Positions 38,762 to 50,362 of a stretch of 64,000 bases of DNA are shown piece after piece. The notes under the pieces are model-generated. The model was given only the letters and a program-made list of their open reading frames with translations, did no database searches and was not told where the DNA came from. Source of the DNA: Pseudomonas pisciculturae (GTDB lineage: Bacteria > Pseudomonadota > Gammaproteobacteria > Pseudomonadales > Pseudomonadaceae); NCBI RefSeq assembly GCF_015461805.1, contig NZ_JACVZE010000001.1, positions 62,001 to 126,000 on the forward strand, in the 5' to 3' direction. Position numbers and translations under genes: made by a program. Positions within the stretch are counted from its first letter, which is position 1. Every line of letters begins with the position of its first letter.

Positions 38762-39709
38762 ATGCAAATCAAACTCGCCAACCCCCGTGGCTTCTGCGCC
38801 GGCGTGGACCGGGCGATCGAAATCGTCAACCGCGCCCTGGAAGTCTTCGGGCCACCGATTTATGTGCGCCATGAAGTCGTCCACAACAAATTCGTGGTCG
38901 AAGACCTGCGCGCACGCGGCGCTATCTTCGTCGAAGAGCTAGACCAAGTGCCTGACGACGTTATCGTAATCTTCAGCGCCCACGGTGTATCCCAGGCCGT
39001 GCGTACCGAAGCGGCAGGCCGTGGCCTGAAAGTCTTCGATGCCACCTGCCCGCTGGTCACCAAAGTGCATATCGAAGTTGCACGCTATAGCCGTGACGGC
39101 CGCGAGTGCATCCTGATCGGCCACGCCGGTCACCCGGAAGTCGAAGGCACCATGGGCCAGTACGACGCCAGCAACGGCGGTGCGATCTACCTTGTGGAAG
39201 ACGAAAACGACGTCGCCAACCTGCAAGTACACAACCCCGAGCGCCTGGCATTCGTGACCCAGACCACGTTGTCCATGGACGACACCAGCCGCGTGATCGA
39301 CGCGCTGCGCAGCCGATTCCCCGCCATCGGCGGGCCGCGCAAGGATGACATCTGCTACGCCACCCAAAACCGCCAGGATGCGGTCAAGCAACTGGCCAAT
39401 GAGTGCGACGTAGTCCTGGTGGTCGGCAGCCCTAACAGCTCCAACTCCAACCGCCTGCGCGAATTGGCTGAGCGCATGGATACGCCGGCGTACCTGATCG
39501 ACGGTGCCGAAGACATGCAGCGCAGTTGGTTCGATGGCGTTGAGCGTATCGGCATCACAGCAGGTGCCTCGGCCCCGGAAGTGCTGGTGCGCGGTGTGAT
39601 CCAGCAACTGCACGCCTGGGGGGCAACCGGCGCTGACGAACTGGCCGGCCGCGAAGAGAACATCACGTTCTCGATGCCCAAGGAACTGCGGGTTCGCTCT
39701 CTGCTCTGA
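38762..39709 (+). CDS. ispH: 4-hydroxy-3-methylbut-2-enyl diphosphate reductase
   Basis: IspH makes IPP and DMAPP, the last step of the MEP pathway. The 315-residue product holds the three cysteines for the Fe-S cluster, in [10 protein letters not shown] (C12), [11 protein letters not shown] (near 96) and [10 protein letters not shown] (near 197), plus the [11 protein letters not shown] substrate motif (near 222). Its 3' end overlaps the convergent fimT-like gene by about 47 bp. Confidence 0.97.
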   Translation: MQIKLANPRGFCAGVDRAIEIVNRALEVFGPPIYVRHEVVHNKFVVEDLRARGAIFVEELDQVPDDVIVIFSAHGVSQAVRTEAAGRGLKVFDATCPLVTKVHIEVARYSRDGRECILIGHAGHPEVEGTMGQYDASNGGAIYLVEDENDVANLQVHNPERLAFVTQTTLSMDDTSRVIDALRSRFPAIGGPRKDDICYATQNRQDAVKQLANECDVVLVVGSPNSSNSNRLRELAERMDTPAYLIDGAEDMQRSWFDGVERIGITAGASAPEVLVRGVIQQLHAWGATGADELAGREENITFSMPKELRVRSLL

Positions 39710-40244
39710 GCGTCAGTGTGCCGGAGCCACTCCGGCACAACGCCTGCTCGGCTTTGTCGCTGCGCAGGCTGATGCGCCCGCTGGGCGCCAGCACGACTTG
39801 GTACAGGCTTTGAGCCTGATCCGTGGCGCACACATGCACGGTGCCGGCACGAAATCCCCCGCCTGAAAATATCGGCTCGCCCAAGCCGCTGAAACGGACC
39901 TGACTCTTTACGGGGCCATTGCCCACGACCGACACCTGCCCACTGGCCTGGCGCTCCAGCAGCACCGGATTGTCGTCATCCAGGTGGCCACGCCCACTCA
40001 CATCCAGGATCACCCGCCAGCCGTTACTCCACTCTTCGTCCAGCGCGTGGATAACCACCGGCCCGTTGCGCGTGATGGCTTCTGTGCGTGCATAGCGCAA
40101 CCCCTGCGCCACAGATTGAGCTGCAGTTTGCTGGCGTTGTAACTCCAGCAGCCCCTTGAAACCAGGCACTGCGAGGTGAGCCAAGATACTGCCCAGCATC
40201 AGCCCGAGCAGCAGTTCGATCAGGGTAAAACCGCGTTGCCGCAT
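39663..40244 (-). CDS. fimT: GspH/FimT-family minor pseudopilin
   Basis: A 193-residue pseudopilin. The prepilin leader MRQRG is followed by the cleavage site [18 protein letters not shown] with Glu at mature position 5, then a globular GspH domain with [12 protein letters not shown] (near residue 55). Processing by PilD (encoded at 54.7-55.5 kb) is expected. Convergent overlap with ispH is unusual but small. In P. aeruginosa both fimT and fimU are found near here; only one such gene is present in this window, and which of the two it corresponds to is uncertain. Confidence 0.88.
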   Translation of the reverse strand: MRQRGFTLIELLLGLMLGSILAHLAVPGFKGLLELQRQQTAAQSVAQGLRYARTEAITRNGPVVIHALDEEWSNGWRVILDVSGRGHLDDDNPVLLERQASGQVSVVGNGPVKSQVRFSGLGEPIFSGGGFRAGTVHVCATDQAQSLYQVVLAPSGRISLRSDKAEQALCRSGSGTLTLRAESEPAVPWASRT

Positions 40245-40439
40245 GGGGCGCTCCTCCTTGGATGTGGGTACAGCCATAGGTATAGCGCCCGGTCCGTGAT
40301 GCCGAGTGATGGCCTTTATGTCCAAAGTATTTCCCTTTGTTCCTGGAGCAGCACAGGTAAAAAACCGACGCTAGTCTTGGGCCGCGTAGCAGGGTTTTCC
40401 TGCATATTTTTTGGGCCTTCGACACGGACGACGACGGTA

Positions 40440-40913
40440 ATGCTTGTATACCCCGCCACATTTTTCCCTCGCGCTACAACGCGCTCTGAAGCCGGCATGA
40501 CGCTGATCGAGGTGCTGGTGACGGTGCTGATTCTCGCCGTCGGGCTACTGGGCGCGGCGGTGATCCAGCTCAGTGCGCTCAAGTTCACCGACAGCTCAAG
40601 GATGACCAGCCAGGCCAGTTTCATCGCTTACGACATGCTCGACCGAATTCGCGCCAACTCTGCCGTGGATTACGGCTGGGGCCGGGCCGCGGGCGCCTCT
40701 GCAAGCCCCACGGCCGCCAGTGTGCGTGACCTGGACCTACGTGATTTCGATGCCAATATCCTCGGTTTTGCCGGGGCGAGTGCCAAAGGTTCGGTGGTGG
40801 TCAGTGGCGACGAGGTGACCGTCAGTATCAGTTGGGATGACAGTCGGGGAGCTCACGCACCTGGCGCGTGGGAAACCTTTACCTTGACCAGTCGTAAGGA
40901 GGGCGCGCAATGA
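40440..40913 (+). CDS. pilV: Type IV pilus minor pilin PilV
   Basis: A 157-residue minor pilin. A 19-residue leader ends SEAG, followed by MTLIEVLVTVLILAVGLLGAAVIQL, the PilV class III-type N-terminus (Met at mature position 1, Glu at 5). The start codon is not supported by a clear Shine-Dalgarno, so the leader could be shorter. The 195 bp between it and the divergent fimT-like gene should hold both promoters. It overlaps pilW by 4 nt. Confidence 0.87.
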   Translation: MLVYPATFFPRATTRSEAGMTLIEVLVTVLILAVGLLGAAVIQLSALKFTDSSRMTSQASFIAYDMLDRIRANSAVDYGWGRAAGASASPTAASVRDLDLRDFDANILGFAGASAKGSVVVSGDEVTVSISWDDSRGAHAPGAWETFTLTSRKEGAQ

Positions 40914-41614
40914 AGCGCTTTGCCCGCGGCTTCACTCTGGTGGAAGTGCTGTTGGCCCTGGCAGTGGGGCTTGTGTTGATACTTGGCGTGAGCCAGGTAG
41001 CGATCGGCTCGCGGGCTACCCAGGCCAGTCAGCAGGCCGCTATGTTGTTGCAGGACGATGCTCGGTTTGCCCTCGGGAAGATGATTCAGGATATCCGCCA
41101 AGCGGGCATGTTTGGCTGCTTGGCCACGACTGTTATCGACAATGCCCCGCCGGCCTTTGATCAGCCCATCAGTTGGCGCGCTGGAAGCGGTTCAAAGGCA
41201 TTAACGTTGGTGGCTGCCGAGGTCGGCGGCGCAGGCAAGCCTGACTGGACAGTGTTGTCCGATTGCACGGGGGCTGCCCAGGCTTACGCCGGCAGCTCGC
41301 CTGTACCTGCTCCTGGGCAAATCCGTTTTGCGATACGCCAACTCACCTACACCTTCGAAGCCGGCCAGCTGAAACTCAGTACGCCTGCAACGCCCGCCAA
41401 GGCGGTGCTGGTGGATAACGTGCGGGCGTTCGATATCAGTTTTGGCATGGCGGCCAAGCCGACATCGACCTCAGTGGTGCGCTACGACGCTAACCCGGTC
41501 GACGCGTCCTTGATTCGTAGCGTGCGCATCCTGATGACGCTGCAAGACCCGAGCGGGCGCGTACAGGATCAAACCTACAGCGTCGTGGCGGCGCTGCGAA
41601 ACCGTTTGGGGTAG
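40910..41614 (+). CDS. pilW: Type IV pilus minor pilin PilW
   Basis: A 234-residue protein starting MKRFARGFTLVEVLLALAVGLVLILGVSQV, a prepilin leader with cleavage after Gly7 (G/FTLVE). The large soluble domain contains two or more Cys (MFGCLATTV, LSDCTGAA) likely to form a disulfide. PilW belongs to the tip/priming complex of minor pilins. ATGA overlap with pilV; pilX follows 7 nt later. Confidence 0.88.
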   Translation: MKRFARGFTLVEVLLALAVGLVLILGVSQVAIGSRATQASQQAAMLLQDDARFALGKMIQDIRQAGMFGCLATTVIDNAPPAFDQPISWRAGSGSKALTLVAAEVGGAGKPDWTVLSDCTGAAQAYAGSSPVPAPGQIRFAIRQLTYTFEAGQLKLSTPATPAKAVLVDNVRAFDISFGMAAKPTSTSVVRYDANPVDASLIRSVRILMTLQDPSGRVQDQTYSVVAALRNRLG

Positions 41615-41621
41615 GGCGGCC

Positions 41622-42152
41622 ATGGTGCATTTCGACGGCGGTTACAAGCGCCAGGGCGGCATGGTCCTGCTGATGGGGCTGGTGTTTTTGCTGATGTTGT
41701 CGCTCATCAGCCTTTCATCCATGCAAGGCGCGATCGCTCAACAAAAAGTCGCCGGTAGTCTCTGGCATCGCAATCAGTCGTTTCAAAGTGCCGAGAGTGG
41801 CCTGAGGTTGGGGGAGGCTAGCGTGCGACGGGCATTTGCGACCTTGCCGATGTGCCAATCCGTAAGCGCTTGTGCGCCACCGGACGAGGCGTATTCAGTG
41901 ATGGGCGCGGGTACGAACCCTGTTTCCGGCGTTGCGTGGGCTGCTCTGAAAGGCGGTCTCCATGGGGTGCAATTCCTGGGGCCGGCTTTAGGGTTGGCGC
42001 ATTTGCCAGCGCAAACCCCGGCCGCGCTGTATCGAGTCACGGCGGTCGGGCTCAGCGGTCAGTCGCGCACGGTGCTGGAAAGTCTGTATGCACGGGTAGA
42101 GGAGGAGGGCGGCTCGCGATTTCGGCGAGTGGCGTGGCGACAACTTCAATAA
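41622..42152 (+). CDS. pilX: Type IV pilus assembly protein PilX
   Basis: A 176-residue protein with the short leader ending KRQGG, followed by MVLLMGLVFLLMLSLISLSSMQGAIAQQKVAG, the PilX_N domain that lacks the usual Glu5. A Cys pair (MCQSVSAC) lies mid-protein. In P. aeruginosa pilX is followed by the large adhesin gene pilY1; here pilE follows after 11 nt. Confidence 0.86.
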   Translation: MVHFDGGYKRQGGMVLLMGLVFLLMLSLISLSSMQGAIAQQKVAGSLWHRNQSFQSAESGLRLGEASVRRAFATLPMCQSVSACAPPDEAYSVMGAGTNPVSGVAWAALKGGLHGVQFLGPALGLAHLPAQTPAALYRVTAVGLSGQSRTVLESLYARVEEEGGSRFRRVAWRQLQ

Positions 42153-42163
42153 GGAGCAGTGAA

Positions 42164-42565
42164 ATGCGCATGGACAGCAGGGGCTTTACCCTGATCGAGT
42201 TACTGGTCGCCGTGGCGATCATCGCGCTGTTGGCCGGGATCGCATACCCCGGTTATACCGGCCATATGAAAAAGGTGTATCGCACGGAAATTGCCGCACT
42301 GCTGATCGAGCAAGCGCAGCACCTGGAGCGCTTTTATACGAGGAACGGCACTTTTATTGATGCAAGCGACGTCAGTGCAGGCAATGATCGCTATAGAATC
42401 ACCGCAGCATTGACCCCTCAGGGTTTCTATCTGGTCGCTACGCCTGCCGTTGAGTCGGTAATGGCGGGTGACCCTTGCGGCGAGTTCAGCCTGACCAGCA
42501 CCGGTGTGCGGGCCAATCCGGGCGCGGCCCCTGAAATGTCGCGCGTGCAGTGCTGGGGGCAATGA
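42164..42565 (+). CDS. pilE: Type IV pilus minor pilin PilE
   Basis: A 133-residue pilin-like protein, [37 protein letters not shown], with the canonical cleavage site and Glu5. The ComP/PilE-type domain continues with TEIAALLIEQAQHLERFYTRNGTF and a C-terminal Cys pair (DPCGEF...VQCWGQ). An AAGGAG ribosome site at 42151-42156 fixes the start. It ends the minor-pilin operon and is followed by thiO. Confidence 0.9.
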   Translation: MRMDSRGFTLIELLVAVAIIALLAGIAYPGYTGHMKKVYRTEIAALLIEQAQHLERFYTRNGTFIDASDVSAGNDRYRITAALTPQGFYLVATPAVESVMAGDPCGEFSLTSTGVRANPGAAPEMSRVQCWGQ

Positions 42566-42627
42566 TGAGAGTGCTGGATGGCTGGGCGCCGGGTGCGCTT
42601 GTTCCTATTTATCGGCTGGATCAAATG

Positions 42628-43737
42628 ATGGCTAAGCAACAGCAGGTAGTGATTGTCGGTGGCGGAGTCATCGGCTTGTTGACGGCGTTCAACCTCGCGT
42701 CCCAGGGGCAGGCGGTTGTGCTGCTGGAGCGTGCGGGGTTGGGGCAGGAGTCGTCGTGGGCTGGCGGTGGCATTGTTTCGCCGTTGTATCCGTGGCGCTA
42801 CAGCCCGGCAGTCACTGCATTGGCCCATTGGTCCCAGGATTTTTATCCACAGCTGGCTGAGCGTCTGTTTGATGCTACCGGTGTCGACCCGGAAGTTCAC
42901 ACCACGGGGCTGTATTGGCTAGACCTGGATGACGAAGCCGAAGCGCTTGCCTGGGCTGCTCGTGAAGGGCGGCCGTTGAGCAAAGTGGATGTGTCGGCGG
43001 CCCACGATGCGGTTCCGGTGCTGGGTGGTGGGTACTCTCAGGCGATCTACATGGCCAACGTGGCCAATGTGCGCAACCCGCGCCTGGTCAAGTCCCTCAA
43101 GGCTGCGCTGCTGGCATTGCCGGGCGTCACTATTCACGAGCAGTGCGAAGTGACCGGGTTCGCTCTGGATGGCGGCAATGTGGTCGGAGTGAACACGGCG
43201 GACGGTCCGATTTTCGGCGATCAGGTCGTATTGGCGGCAGGCGCGTGGAGTGGTGACTTGCTCGGCACATTGGGCCTGGCATTGCCGGTGGAGCCGGTCA
43301 AAGGCCAGATGATCCTGTACAAGTGCGCTTCGGACTTTTTGTCGAGCATGGTCCTGGCCAAAGGGCGTTATGCGATCCCTCGGCGTGACGGTCACATCCT
43401 GATCGGAAGCACCCTGGAGCATGAGGGCTACGACAAGACGCCGACCGAATCGGCACTGCAAAGCCTCAAGGCGTCTGCAGTAGAGTTGATTCCGGCCCTC
43501 GCTGACGCGCAAGTAGTAGGGCATTGGGCCGGGTTGCGGCCGGGTTCGCCAGAAGGTATTCCGTATATCGGCCCGGTGCCAGGCTTCAACGGGTTGTGGC
43601 TCAACTGCGGGCATTACCGCAATGGCCTGGTGCTTGCGCCGGCATCCTGCCAGTTGTTTGCCGATTTGTTACTGGGGCGCAGGCCGATTATCGACCCCGC
43701 ACCTTATGCGCCAGCAGGTCGGATCAACGCTGGATAG
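42628..43737 (+). CDS. thiO: Glycine oxidase ThiO
   Basis: An FAD-dependent D-amino-acid-oxidase-family enzyme that converts glycine to the imine needed for the thiazole ring of thiamine. The 369-residue product starts MAKQQQVVIVGGGVIGLLTAFNLASQG (FAD motif) and has ESSWAGGGIVSPLYPWRY (near residue 45) and a C-terminal GHWAGLRPGSPEGIPYIGPVPG and NCGHYRNGLVLAP. ATG 42628 (or the adjacent 42625) is preferred; longer in-frame starts would extend into pilE. Convergent 14-nt overlap with the next gene. Confidence 0.93.
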   Translation: MAKQQQVVIVGGGVIGLLTAFNLASQGQAVVLLERAGLGQESSWAGGGIVSPLYPWRYSPAVTALAHWSQDFYPQLAERLFDATGVDPEVHTTGLYWLDLDDEAEALAWAAREGRPLSKVDVSAAHDAVPVLGGGYSQAIYMANVANVRNPRLVKSLKAALLALPGVTIHEQCEVTGFALDGGNVVGVNTADGPIFGDQVVLAAGAWSGDLLGTLGLALPVEPVKGQMILYKCASDFLSSMVLAKGRYAIPRRDGHILIGSTLEHEGYDKTPTESALQSLKASAVELIPALADAQVVGHWAGLRPGSPEGIPYIGPVPGFNGLWLNCGHYRNGLVLAPASCQLFADLLLGRRPIIDPAPYAPAGRINAG

Positions 43738-43957
43738 ACTTCGGGCCCTGCTCCAGGTGTGCCTGGGTGCAATACCACTGTTGGCCTGAACTCAGTGCGT
43801 GATTCTGTGGCAGATGTACGCCGCAGTGGGCGCAGCGCACCATCAGTGCGGCGCCTGGCTCGCTGGCACGTTGCTGCTTGGCGGCTGGGCTTTTGAATTT
43901 GCGCCAGAACCATACCGCGGCAGCAATAACGGCAATCCAGAACAGTAGACGAACCAT
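43724..43957 (-). CDS. PP0621 family small membrane/zinc protein
   Basis: A 77-residue protein: an N-terminal membrane segment (MVRLLFWIAVIAAAVWFWRKFKS), then a small CxxC...C domain (MVRCAHCGVHLPQNHALSSG, then WYCTQAHLEQG) that probably binds zinc. Conserved in pseudomonads; function unknown. Confidence 0.85.
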   Translation of the reverse strand: MVRLLFWIAVIAAAVWFWRKFKSPAAKQQRASEPGAALMVRCAHCGVHLPQNHALSSGQQWYCTQAHLEQGPKSIQR

Positions 43958-44038
43958 GATGGGTAGTTTCTCGACGAGTAATGCGCCAGTTTAGCCAAGG
44001 ACATCACAGGCGCACAGCGCAATAATGCTCGCCCATAA

Positions 44039-44068
44039 AAAAGGGAGCCTCGAAGGGCTCCCTTTTTT
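44039..44068. terminator. Bidirectional terminator downstream of bamD
   Basis: AAGGGAGCC-TCGAAG-GGCTCCCTT with A-run before and T-run after, about 18 nt beyond the bamD stop (minus strand). Confidence 0.88.
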
Positions 44069-44085
44069 GCGTTGCGTCGACTGAA

Positions 44086-45111
44086 TCAGTCAAACACACC
44101 GAAGGTCATGTAGCTGAACCACGAGCGGTCCTGGTTGTTGCCCAGGGCTTGCGGCTCTTCTTCTTCGATGACGTCGCCGTTTTCGTCGTGTGGCTTGAGG
44201 TCCGAAGGGATGGCCTCTTTGGCGTCCTGGAACTGCTTCATCACGTCTTGGTTGGCGCGGGTTTCGCCCGGCGGCAGCGGTGGACGGGACTCGATCAGGC
44301 CCAAGGTGTACTTGCTCAGCCACGAACGGTTGTCGGCTTCGGCAACCTGCGGCACGAACTGGCCGTCTTTCAGGCTTGGGTGGTCCGGGTAGTTGAGTTT
44401 GAGGGTTTCCAGGCTGGTGTTAGCCAGGTCGTCCAGGTGCAGACGCTGATAAGCCTCGGTCATCACAGCCAGGCCATCACCGACGGATGGGGTTTCCTGG
44501 AAGTTTTCCACTACATAGCGACCACGGTTGGCGGCGGCTACATAGGCCTGACGGGTCAGGTAGTAGTGAGCCACGTGGATTTCGTAGGACGCCAGCAGGT
44601 TGCGCAGGTAGATCATGCGCTGCTTGGCATCAGGCGCGTAGCGGCTGTTGGGGTAGCGGCTGGTCAGCTGGGCGAACTCGTTGTAGGAGTCGCGGGCAGC
44701 ACCCGGGTCACGCTTGGTCATGTCCAGCGGCAGGAAGCGCGCCAGCAGGCCAACGTCCTGGTCGAACGAGGTCAGGCCCTTCATATAGTAGGCGTAGTCG
44801 ACGTTCGGGTGCTGCGGGTGCAGGCGGATGAAGCGCTCTGCGGCAGACTTGGCGGCTTCCGGCTCGGCGTTCTTGTAGTTGGCGTAGATCAACTCAAGTT
44901 GGGCCTGGTCGGCGTAGCGCCCGAACGGATAGCGTGACTCCAGCGCCTTCAGCTTGGCTGTGGCGCTGGTGTAGCTATTGTTGTCCAAGTCTTTCTGAGC
45001 CAGTTGGTACAACTCGACTTCGCTCAGGTTTTCGTCGACGACTTCCTTTGTTGACGAGCAAGCAGCAGTCATGGCGAGGATGGCGATCAGCAGCAGGTGT
45101 TTCACTTGCAT
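44086..45111 (-). CDS. bamD: Outer-membrane assembly lipoprotein BamD
   Basis: A 341-residue lipoprotein of the BAM complex that inserts beta-barrels in the outer membrane. The signal peptide [18 protein letters not shown] ends at a lipobox Cys18; five TPR-type repeats follow, with [23 protein letters not shown] (near residue 53) as the family signature. An acidic Pro-rich tail follows the repeats. It is divergent from rluD (149 bp between), an arrangement common in gammaproteobacteria. Confidence 0.95.
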   Translation of the reverse strand: MQVKHLLLIAILAMTAACSSTKEVVDENLSEVELYQLAQKDLDNNSYTSATAKLKALESRYPFGRYADQAQLELIYANYKNAEPEAAKSAAERFIRLHPQHPNVDYAYYMKGLTSFDQDVGLLARFLPLDMTKRDPGAARDSYNEFAQLTSRYPNSRYAPDAKQRMIYLRNLLASYEIHVAHYYLTRQAYVAAANRGRYVVENFQETPSVGDGLAVMTEAYQRLHLDDLANTSLETLKLNYPDHPSLKDGQFVPQVAEADNRSWLSKYTLGLIESRPPLPPGETRANQDVMKQFQDAKEAIPSDLKPHDENGDVIEEEEPQALGNNQDRSWFSYMTFGVFD

Positions 45112-45260
45112 GGCGGCTTGCGTCCCTATGACGGCCGCTGTCTTGGGCGGGGCCGTCCTGTTATGATGAGCGCCCCGTTGAAAGCCTCGGGGCAAAAGAC
45201 GCCGTATTTAACCACAAGCGCGCAGCCGAAACCAAAGGCTGTGCCACGCCTAGTCTGAGC

Positions 45261-46223
45261 ATGTCCGATAAAATTGAACTTCGCGCAGAGGTGCCGTCCG
45301 AATTGGGCGGCCAACGCCTCGATCAAGTCGCCGCACAATTATTCGCTGAGCACTCGCGCTCGCGCCTTTCCGCCTGGATCAAAGACGGCCGCCTGACTGT
45401 GGATGGAGCGGTTATCCGCCCGCGAGACATAGTCCATGGCGGTGCGATTCTTGAGCTGACTGCCGAGCAGGAAGCCCAGGGAGAATGGATCGCCCAAGAC
45501 ATCGAGCTGGACATCGTCTATGAAGACGACGACATCCTGGTGATCAACAAACCCGCAGGCCTGGTGGTTCACCCGGCTGCCGGGCACGCTGATGGCACCT
45601 TGCTCAATGCCCTGCTGCACCACGTGCCGGACATCGTCAATGTCCCGCGCTGCGGCATCGTGCACCGTCTGGACAAGGACACCACCGGCTTGATGGTGGT
45701 CGCCAAGACCATTCAGGCGCAGACGCAGTTGGTCACACAATTGCAGAGCCGCAGCGTCAGCCGTATCTACGAGTGCATCGTGATCGGCGTCGTGGTGGCG
45801 GGTGGCAAGATCAACGCGCCTATCGGTCGTCACGGCCAGCAGCGCCAGCGTATGGCGGTGATGGAAGGCGGCAAGCAAGCCGTCAGCCACTACCGTGTGC
45901 TGGAGCGTTTCCGCTCCCACACCCATGTGCGGGTCAAGCTGGAAACCGGCCGTACCCACCAGATTCGTGTGCATATGGCCCACATCAACTTCCCGTTGGT
46001 CGGCGATCCGGCCTACGGTGGTCGCTTCCGCATTCCGCCTGCGGCCAGCCAAACCATGGTTGAGTCGTTGAAGTCGTTCCCGCGCCAGGCGCTGCATGCA
46101 CGCTTCCTGGAACTGGATCATCCGACGAGCGGTAAGCGCATGAGCTGGGAATCGCCTCTGCCAGACGATTTGGTCTGGTTGTTGTCGCTGCTCAAGCAGG
46201 ATCGCGAGGCGTTCATCGGATGA
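45261..46223 (+). CDS. rluD: 23S rRNA pseudouridine synthase RluD
   Basis: RluD forms pseudouridines 1911, 1915 and 1917 in helix 69 of 23S rRNA. The 320-residue protein has an N-terminal S4 domain (QRLDQVAAQLFAEHSRSRLSAWIKDGRL, from residue 18) and the catalytic HRLDKDTTGLMVVAK (near residue 135) with the active Asp. It overlaps pgeF by 4 nt. Confidence 0.95.
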   Translation: MSDKIELRAEVPSELGGQRLDQVAAQLFAEHSRSRLSAWIKDGRLTVDGAVIRPRDIVHGGAILELTAEQEAQGEWIAQDIELDIVYEDDDILVINKPAGLVVHPAAGHADGTLLNALLHHVPDIVNVPRCGIVHRLDKDTTGLMVVAKTIQAQTQLVTQLQSRSVSRIYECIVIGVVVAGGKINAPIGRHGQQRQRMAVMEGGKQAVSHYRVLERFRSHTHVRVKLETGRTHQIRVHMAHINFPLVGDPAYGGRFRIPPAASQTMVESLKSFPRQALHARFLELDHPTSGKRMSWESPLPDDLVWLLSLLKQDREAFIG

Positions 46224-46945
46224 GTGACTGGCTGATTCCTGACTGGCCTGCGCCGGCTCAGGTGAAAGCCTGCGTCACCACCCGTGCGGGCGGCGTCAGT
46301 CTGGCGCCGTTCGACAGCCTCAACTTGGGCGATCATGTCGAGGACAGCCTGGAAGCTGTGCTTGAAAATCGTCGCCGTCTTAGCGATGCCTTCAATATTC
46401 AGCCGGCCTGGCTGCGTCAGGTTCACGGGGTAACTGTGGTCGAAGCCGACCCCAGTCGCACCGCCGAAGCGGATGGCAGTTGGACCAGCACCCCAGGCGT
46501 TGCCTGCACCTCAATGACTGCCGATTGCCTGCCCGCGTTGTTCTGCAACCGCGCAGGCACGCGTGTAGCGGCCGCTCACGCCGGTTGGCGTGGGTTGGCA
46601 GGTGGCGTGCTGGAAGCCGCTTTGGATAGTCTGGGTGCCGAGCCCGCGGATGTTCTGGTCTGGCTCGGCCCGGCCATCGGCCCGCAAGCCTTTGAAGTCG
46701 GCCCGGAAGTGCGTGAAGCCTTCATGCAGCAACTGCCGATCACCGCCGAAGCCTTCGTGCCCAGCCGCAACCCCGGCAAGTTCATGGCCGACATCTATAA
46801 GCTGGCCCGCCTGCGCCTTGCTGAGCAAGGAGTCACCGCTGTTTATGGTGGCGGTTTCTGCACCGTGAACGACCCGCGCTTCTTTTCTTACCGCCGCAGT
46901 GCTCGCACGGGTCGGTTTGCCTCCCTTATCTGGCTCGAACGCTAG
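46220..46945 (+). CDS. pgeF: Peptidoglycan editing factor PgeF (YfiH, laccase-domain)
   Basis: A 241-residue DUF152 protein. Metal-site motifs are visible: RQVHGVTVV (near residue 71), TADCLPALFCN (near 100) and AAAHAGWRGLAGGVLEA (near 117). Family members have been described as polyphenol oxidases, purine nucleoside phosphorylases and as editing peptidoglycan stem peptides. Translationally coupled to rluD. Confidence 0.92.
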   Translation: MSDWLIPDWPAPAQVKACVTTRAGGVSLAPFDSLNLGDHVEDSLEAVLENRRRLSDAFNIQPAWLRQVHGVTVVEADPSRTAEADGSWTSTPGVACTSMTADCLPALFCNRAGTRVAAAHAGWRGLAGGVLEAALDSLGAEPADVLVWLGPAIGPQAFEVGPEVREAFMQQLPITAEAFVPSRNPGKFMADIYKLARLRLAEQGVTAVYGGGFCTVNDPRFFSYRRSARTGRFASLIWLER

Positions 46946-46975
46946 ACTCTCCTGACTTGGGTCAACTGTCTGACG

Positions 46976-47001
46976 CTTGAAACTTCCAGAATCCACCCCA
47001 T
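46976..47001 (+). promoter_or_regulatory. Sigma-32-type heat-shock promoter of clpB
   Basis: CTTGAA (46976-46981), 14 nt, then CCCCAT (46996-47001) followed by CTATAAG. Both elements match the RpoH consensus (CTTGAAA-N13-15-CCCCATNT) and lie 75 bp upstream of the clpB start. Confidence 0.85.
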
Positions 47002-47075
47002 CTATAAGGGTATCTGGCAGGTTTCTTCATTCAGGATGTTTTATAGCTCCGGCCTGCTCAAAAGGAAGGTGACTA

Positions 47076-49640
<2,565 letters not shown>

Positions 49641-49663
49641 GACCTGCAACTGGCGTAATAAAA

Positions 49664-49693
49664 GAGGGCCCCGCATCGCGGGGCCTTTTTTTT
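49664..49693 (+). terminator. Rho-independent terminator of clpB
   Basis: GGCCCCGC-ATC-GCGGGGCC stem followed by eight T residues. Confidence 0.92.
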
Positions 49694-49825
49694 CGATAGG
49701 GCGTTGAACTGTAAGGAAAAGGCTAGTAAAGTGCGCCCCGCAACAACGTCAGCCCACGGGTTTCTTCTCCCCAAGAAGAAATCAGAAACAAGCGCAAATC
49801 ATTGTCTTAAAAGCAATTTAAAGGG

Positions 49826-49853
49826 TTGACAGGGGTTTTTAAGATTGTAGAAT
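49826..49853 (+). promoter_or_regulatory. Sigma-70 promoter of the tRNA cluster
   Basis: TTGACA (49826-49831), 16-nt spacer, TAGAAT (49848-49853), then a GC-rich discriminator (GCGCGCC), the usual form of a strong, stringently controlled stable-RNA promoter. It is about 90 nt upstream of tRNA-Asn. The rest of the 49694-49942 gap shows nothing else. Confidence 0.82.
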
Positions 49854-49942
49854 AGCGCGCCTCAGACATGACAACGTAGCGATACGGAAGACTCGAAGAG
49901 AAGGTTACACCGCAGTAGAAGTTGTACTTTGAAATATGTAGT

Positions 49943-50018
49943 TCCGTGATAGCTCAGTCGGTAGAGCAAATGACTGTTAATCATTGGGTCCCAGGTTCGA
50001 GTCCTGGTCACGGAGCCA
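49943..50018 (+). tRNA. tRNA-Asn (GTT)
   Basis: Full cloverleaf: acceptor TCCGTGA/TCACGGA, D arm GCTC..GAGC, anticodon loop CTGTTAA with GTT, T arm CCAGG TTCGAGT CCTGG, discriminator G and encoded CCA. Confidence 0.97.
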
Positions 50019-50027
50019 ATTTCAAGC

Positions 50028-50104
50028 CGGGGTATAGCGCAGTCCGGTAGCGCGCCTGCTTTGGGAGCAGGATGTCGGGAGTTCGAATCCCCCTACCCCG
50101 ACCA
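50028..50104 (+). tRNA. tRNA-Pro (TGG), copy 1
   Basis: Acceptor CGGGGTA/TACCCCG, anticodon stem CCTGC/GCAGG with loop TTTGGGA (anticodon TGG), TTCGAAT T loop, encoded CCA. T-stem pair 49-65 is G-C in this copy. Confidence 0.96.
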
Positions 50105-50109
50105 TATTT

Positions 50110-50185
50110 GGGTCGTTAGCTCAGTTGGTAGAGCAGTTGGCTTTTAACCAATTGGTCGTAGGTTCGAATCCCACACGACCCACCA
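50110..50185 (+). tRNA. tRNA-Lys (TTT)
   Basis: Acceptor GGGTCGT/ACGACCC, anticodon loop CTTTTAA with TTT, T loop TTCGAAT, encoded CCA. Five nt after tRNA-Pro copy 1; one transcript with Asn and Pro is likely. Confidence 0.97.
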
Positions 50186-50250
50186 TTTTTGAGACCAGTT
50201 AACGCTGGAATCGAATCTTAAGATCAGAGGCCAAAAGCGCTGATCGAAGA

Positions 50251-50277
50251 AGGCGACTGAAAGGTCGCCTTTTTTTT
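50251..50277 (+). terminator. Rho-independent terminator between tRNA-Lys and tRNA-Pro copy 2
   Basis: AGGCGAC-TGAAAG-GTCGCCT stem followed directly by seven T. It ends 2-3 nt before tRNA-Pro copy 2. Confidence 0.85.
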
Positions 50278-50279
50278 AC

Positions 50280-50356
50280 CGGGGTATAGCGCAGTCCGGT
50301 AGCGCGCCTGCTTTGGGAGCAGGATGTCAGGAGTTCGAATCCCCTTACCCCGACCA
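50280..50356 (+). tRNA. tRNA-Pro (TGG), copy 2
   Basis: Differs from copy 1 only at two positions, a compensatory change that converts T-stem pair 49-65 from G-C to A-T. Complete with CCA. It follows a terminator with only 2 nt between, so its transcription depends on read-through or on a promoter inside upstream sequence. Confidence 0.96.
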
Positions 50357-50362
50357 TATTAA

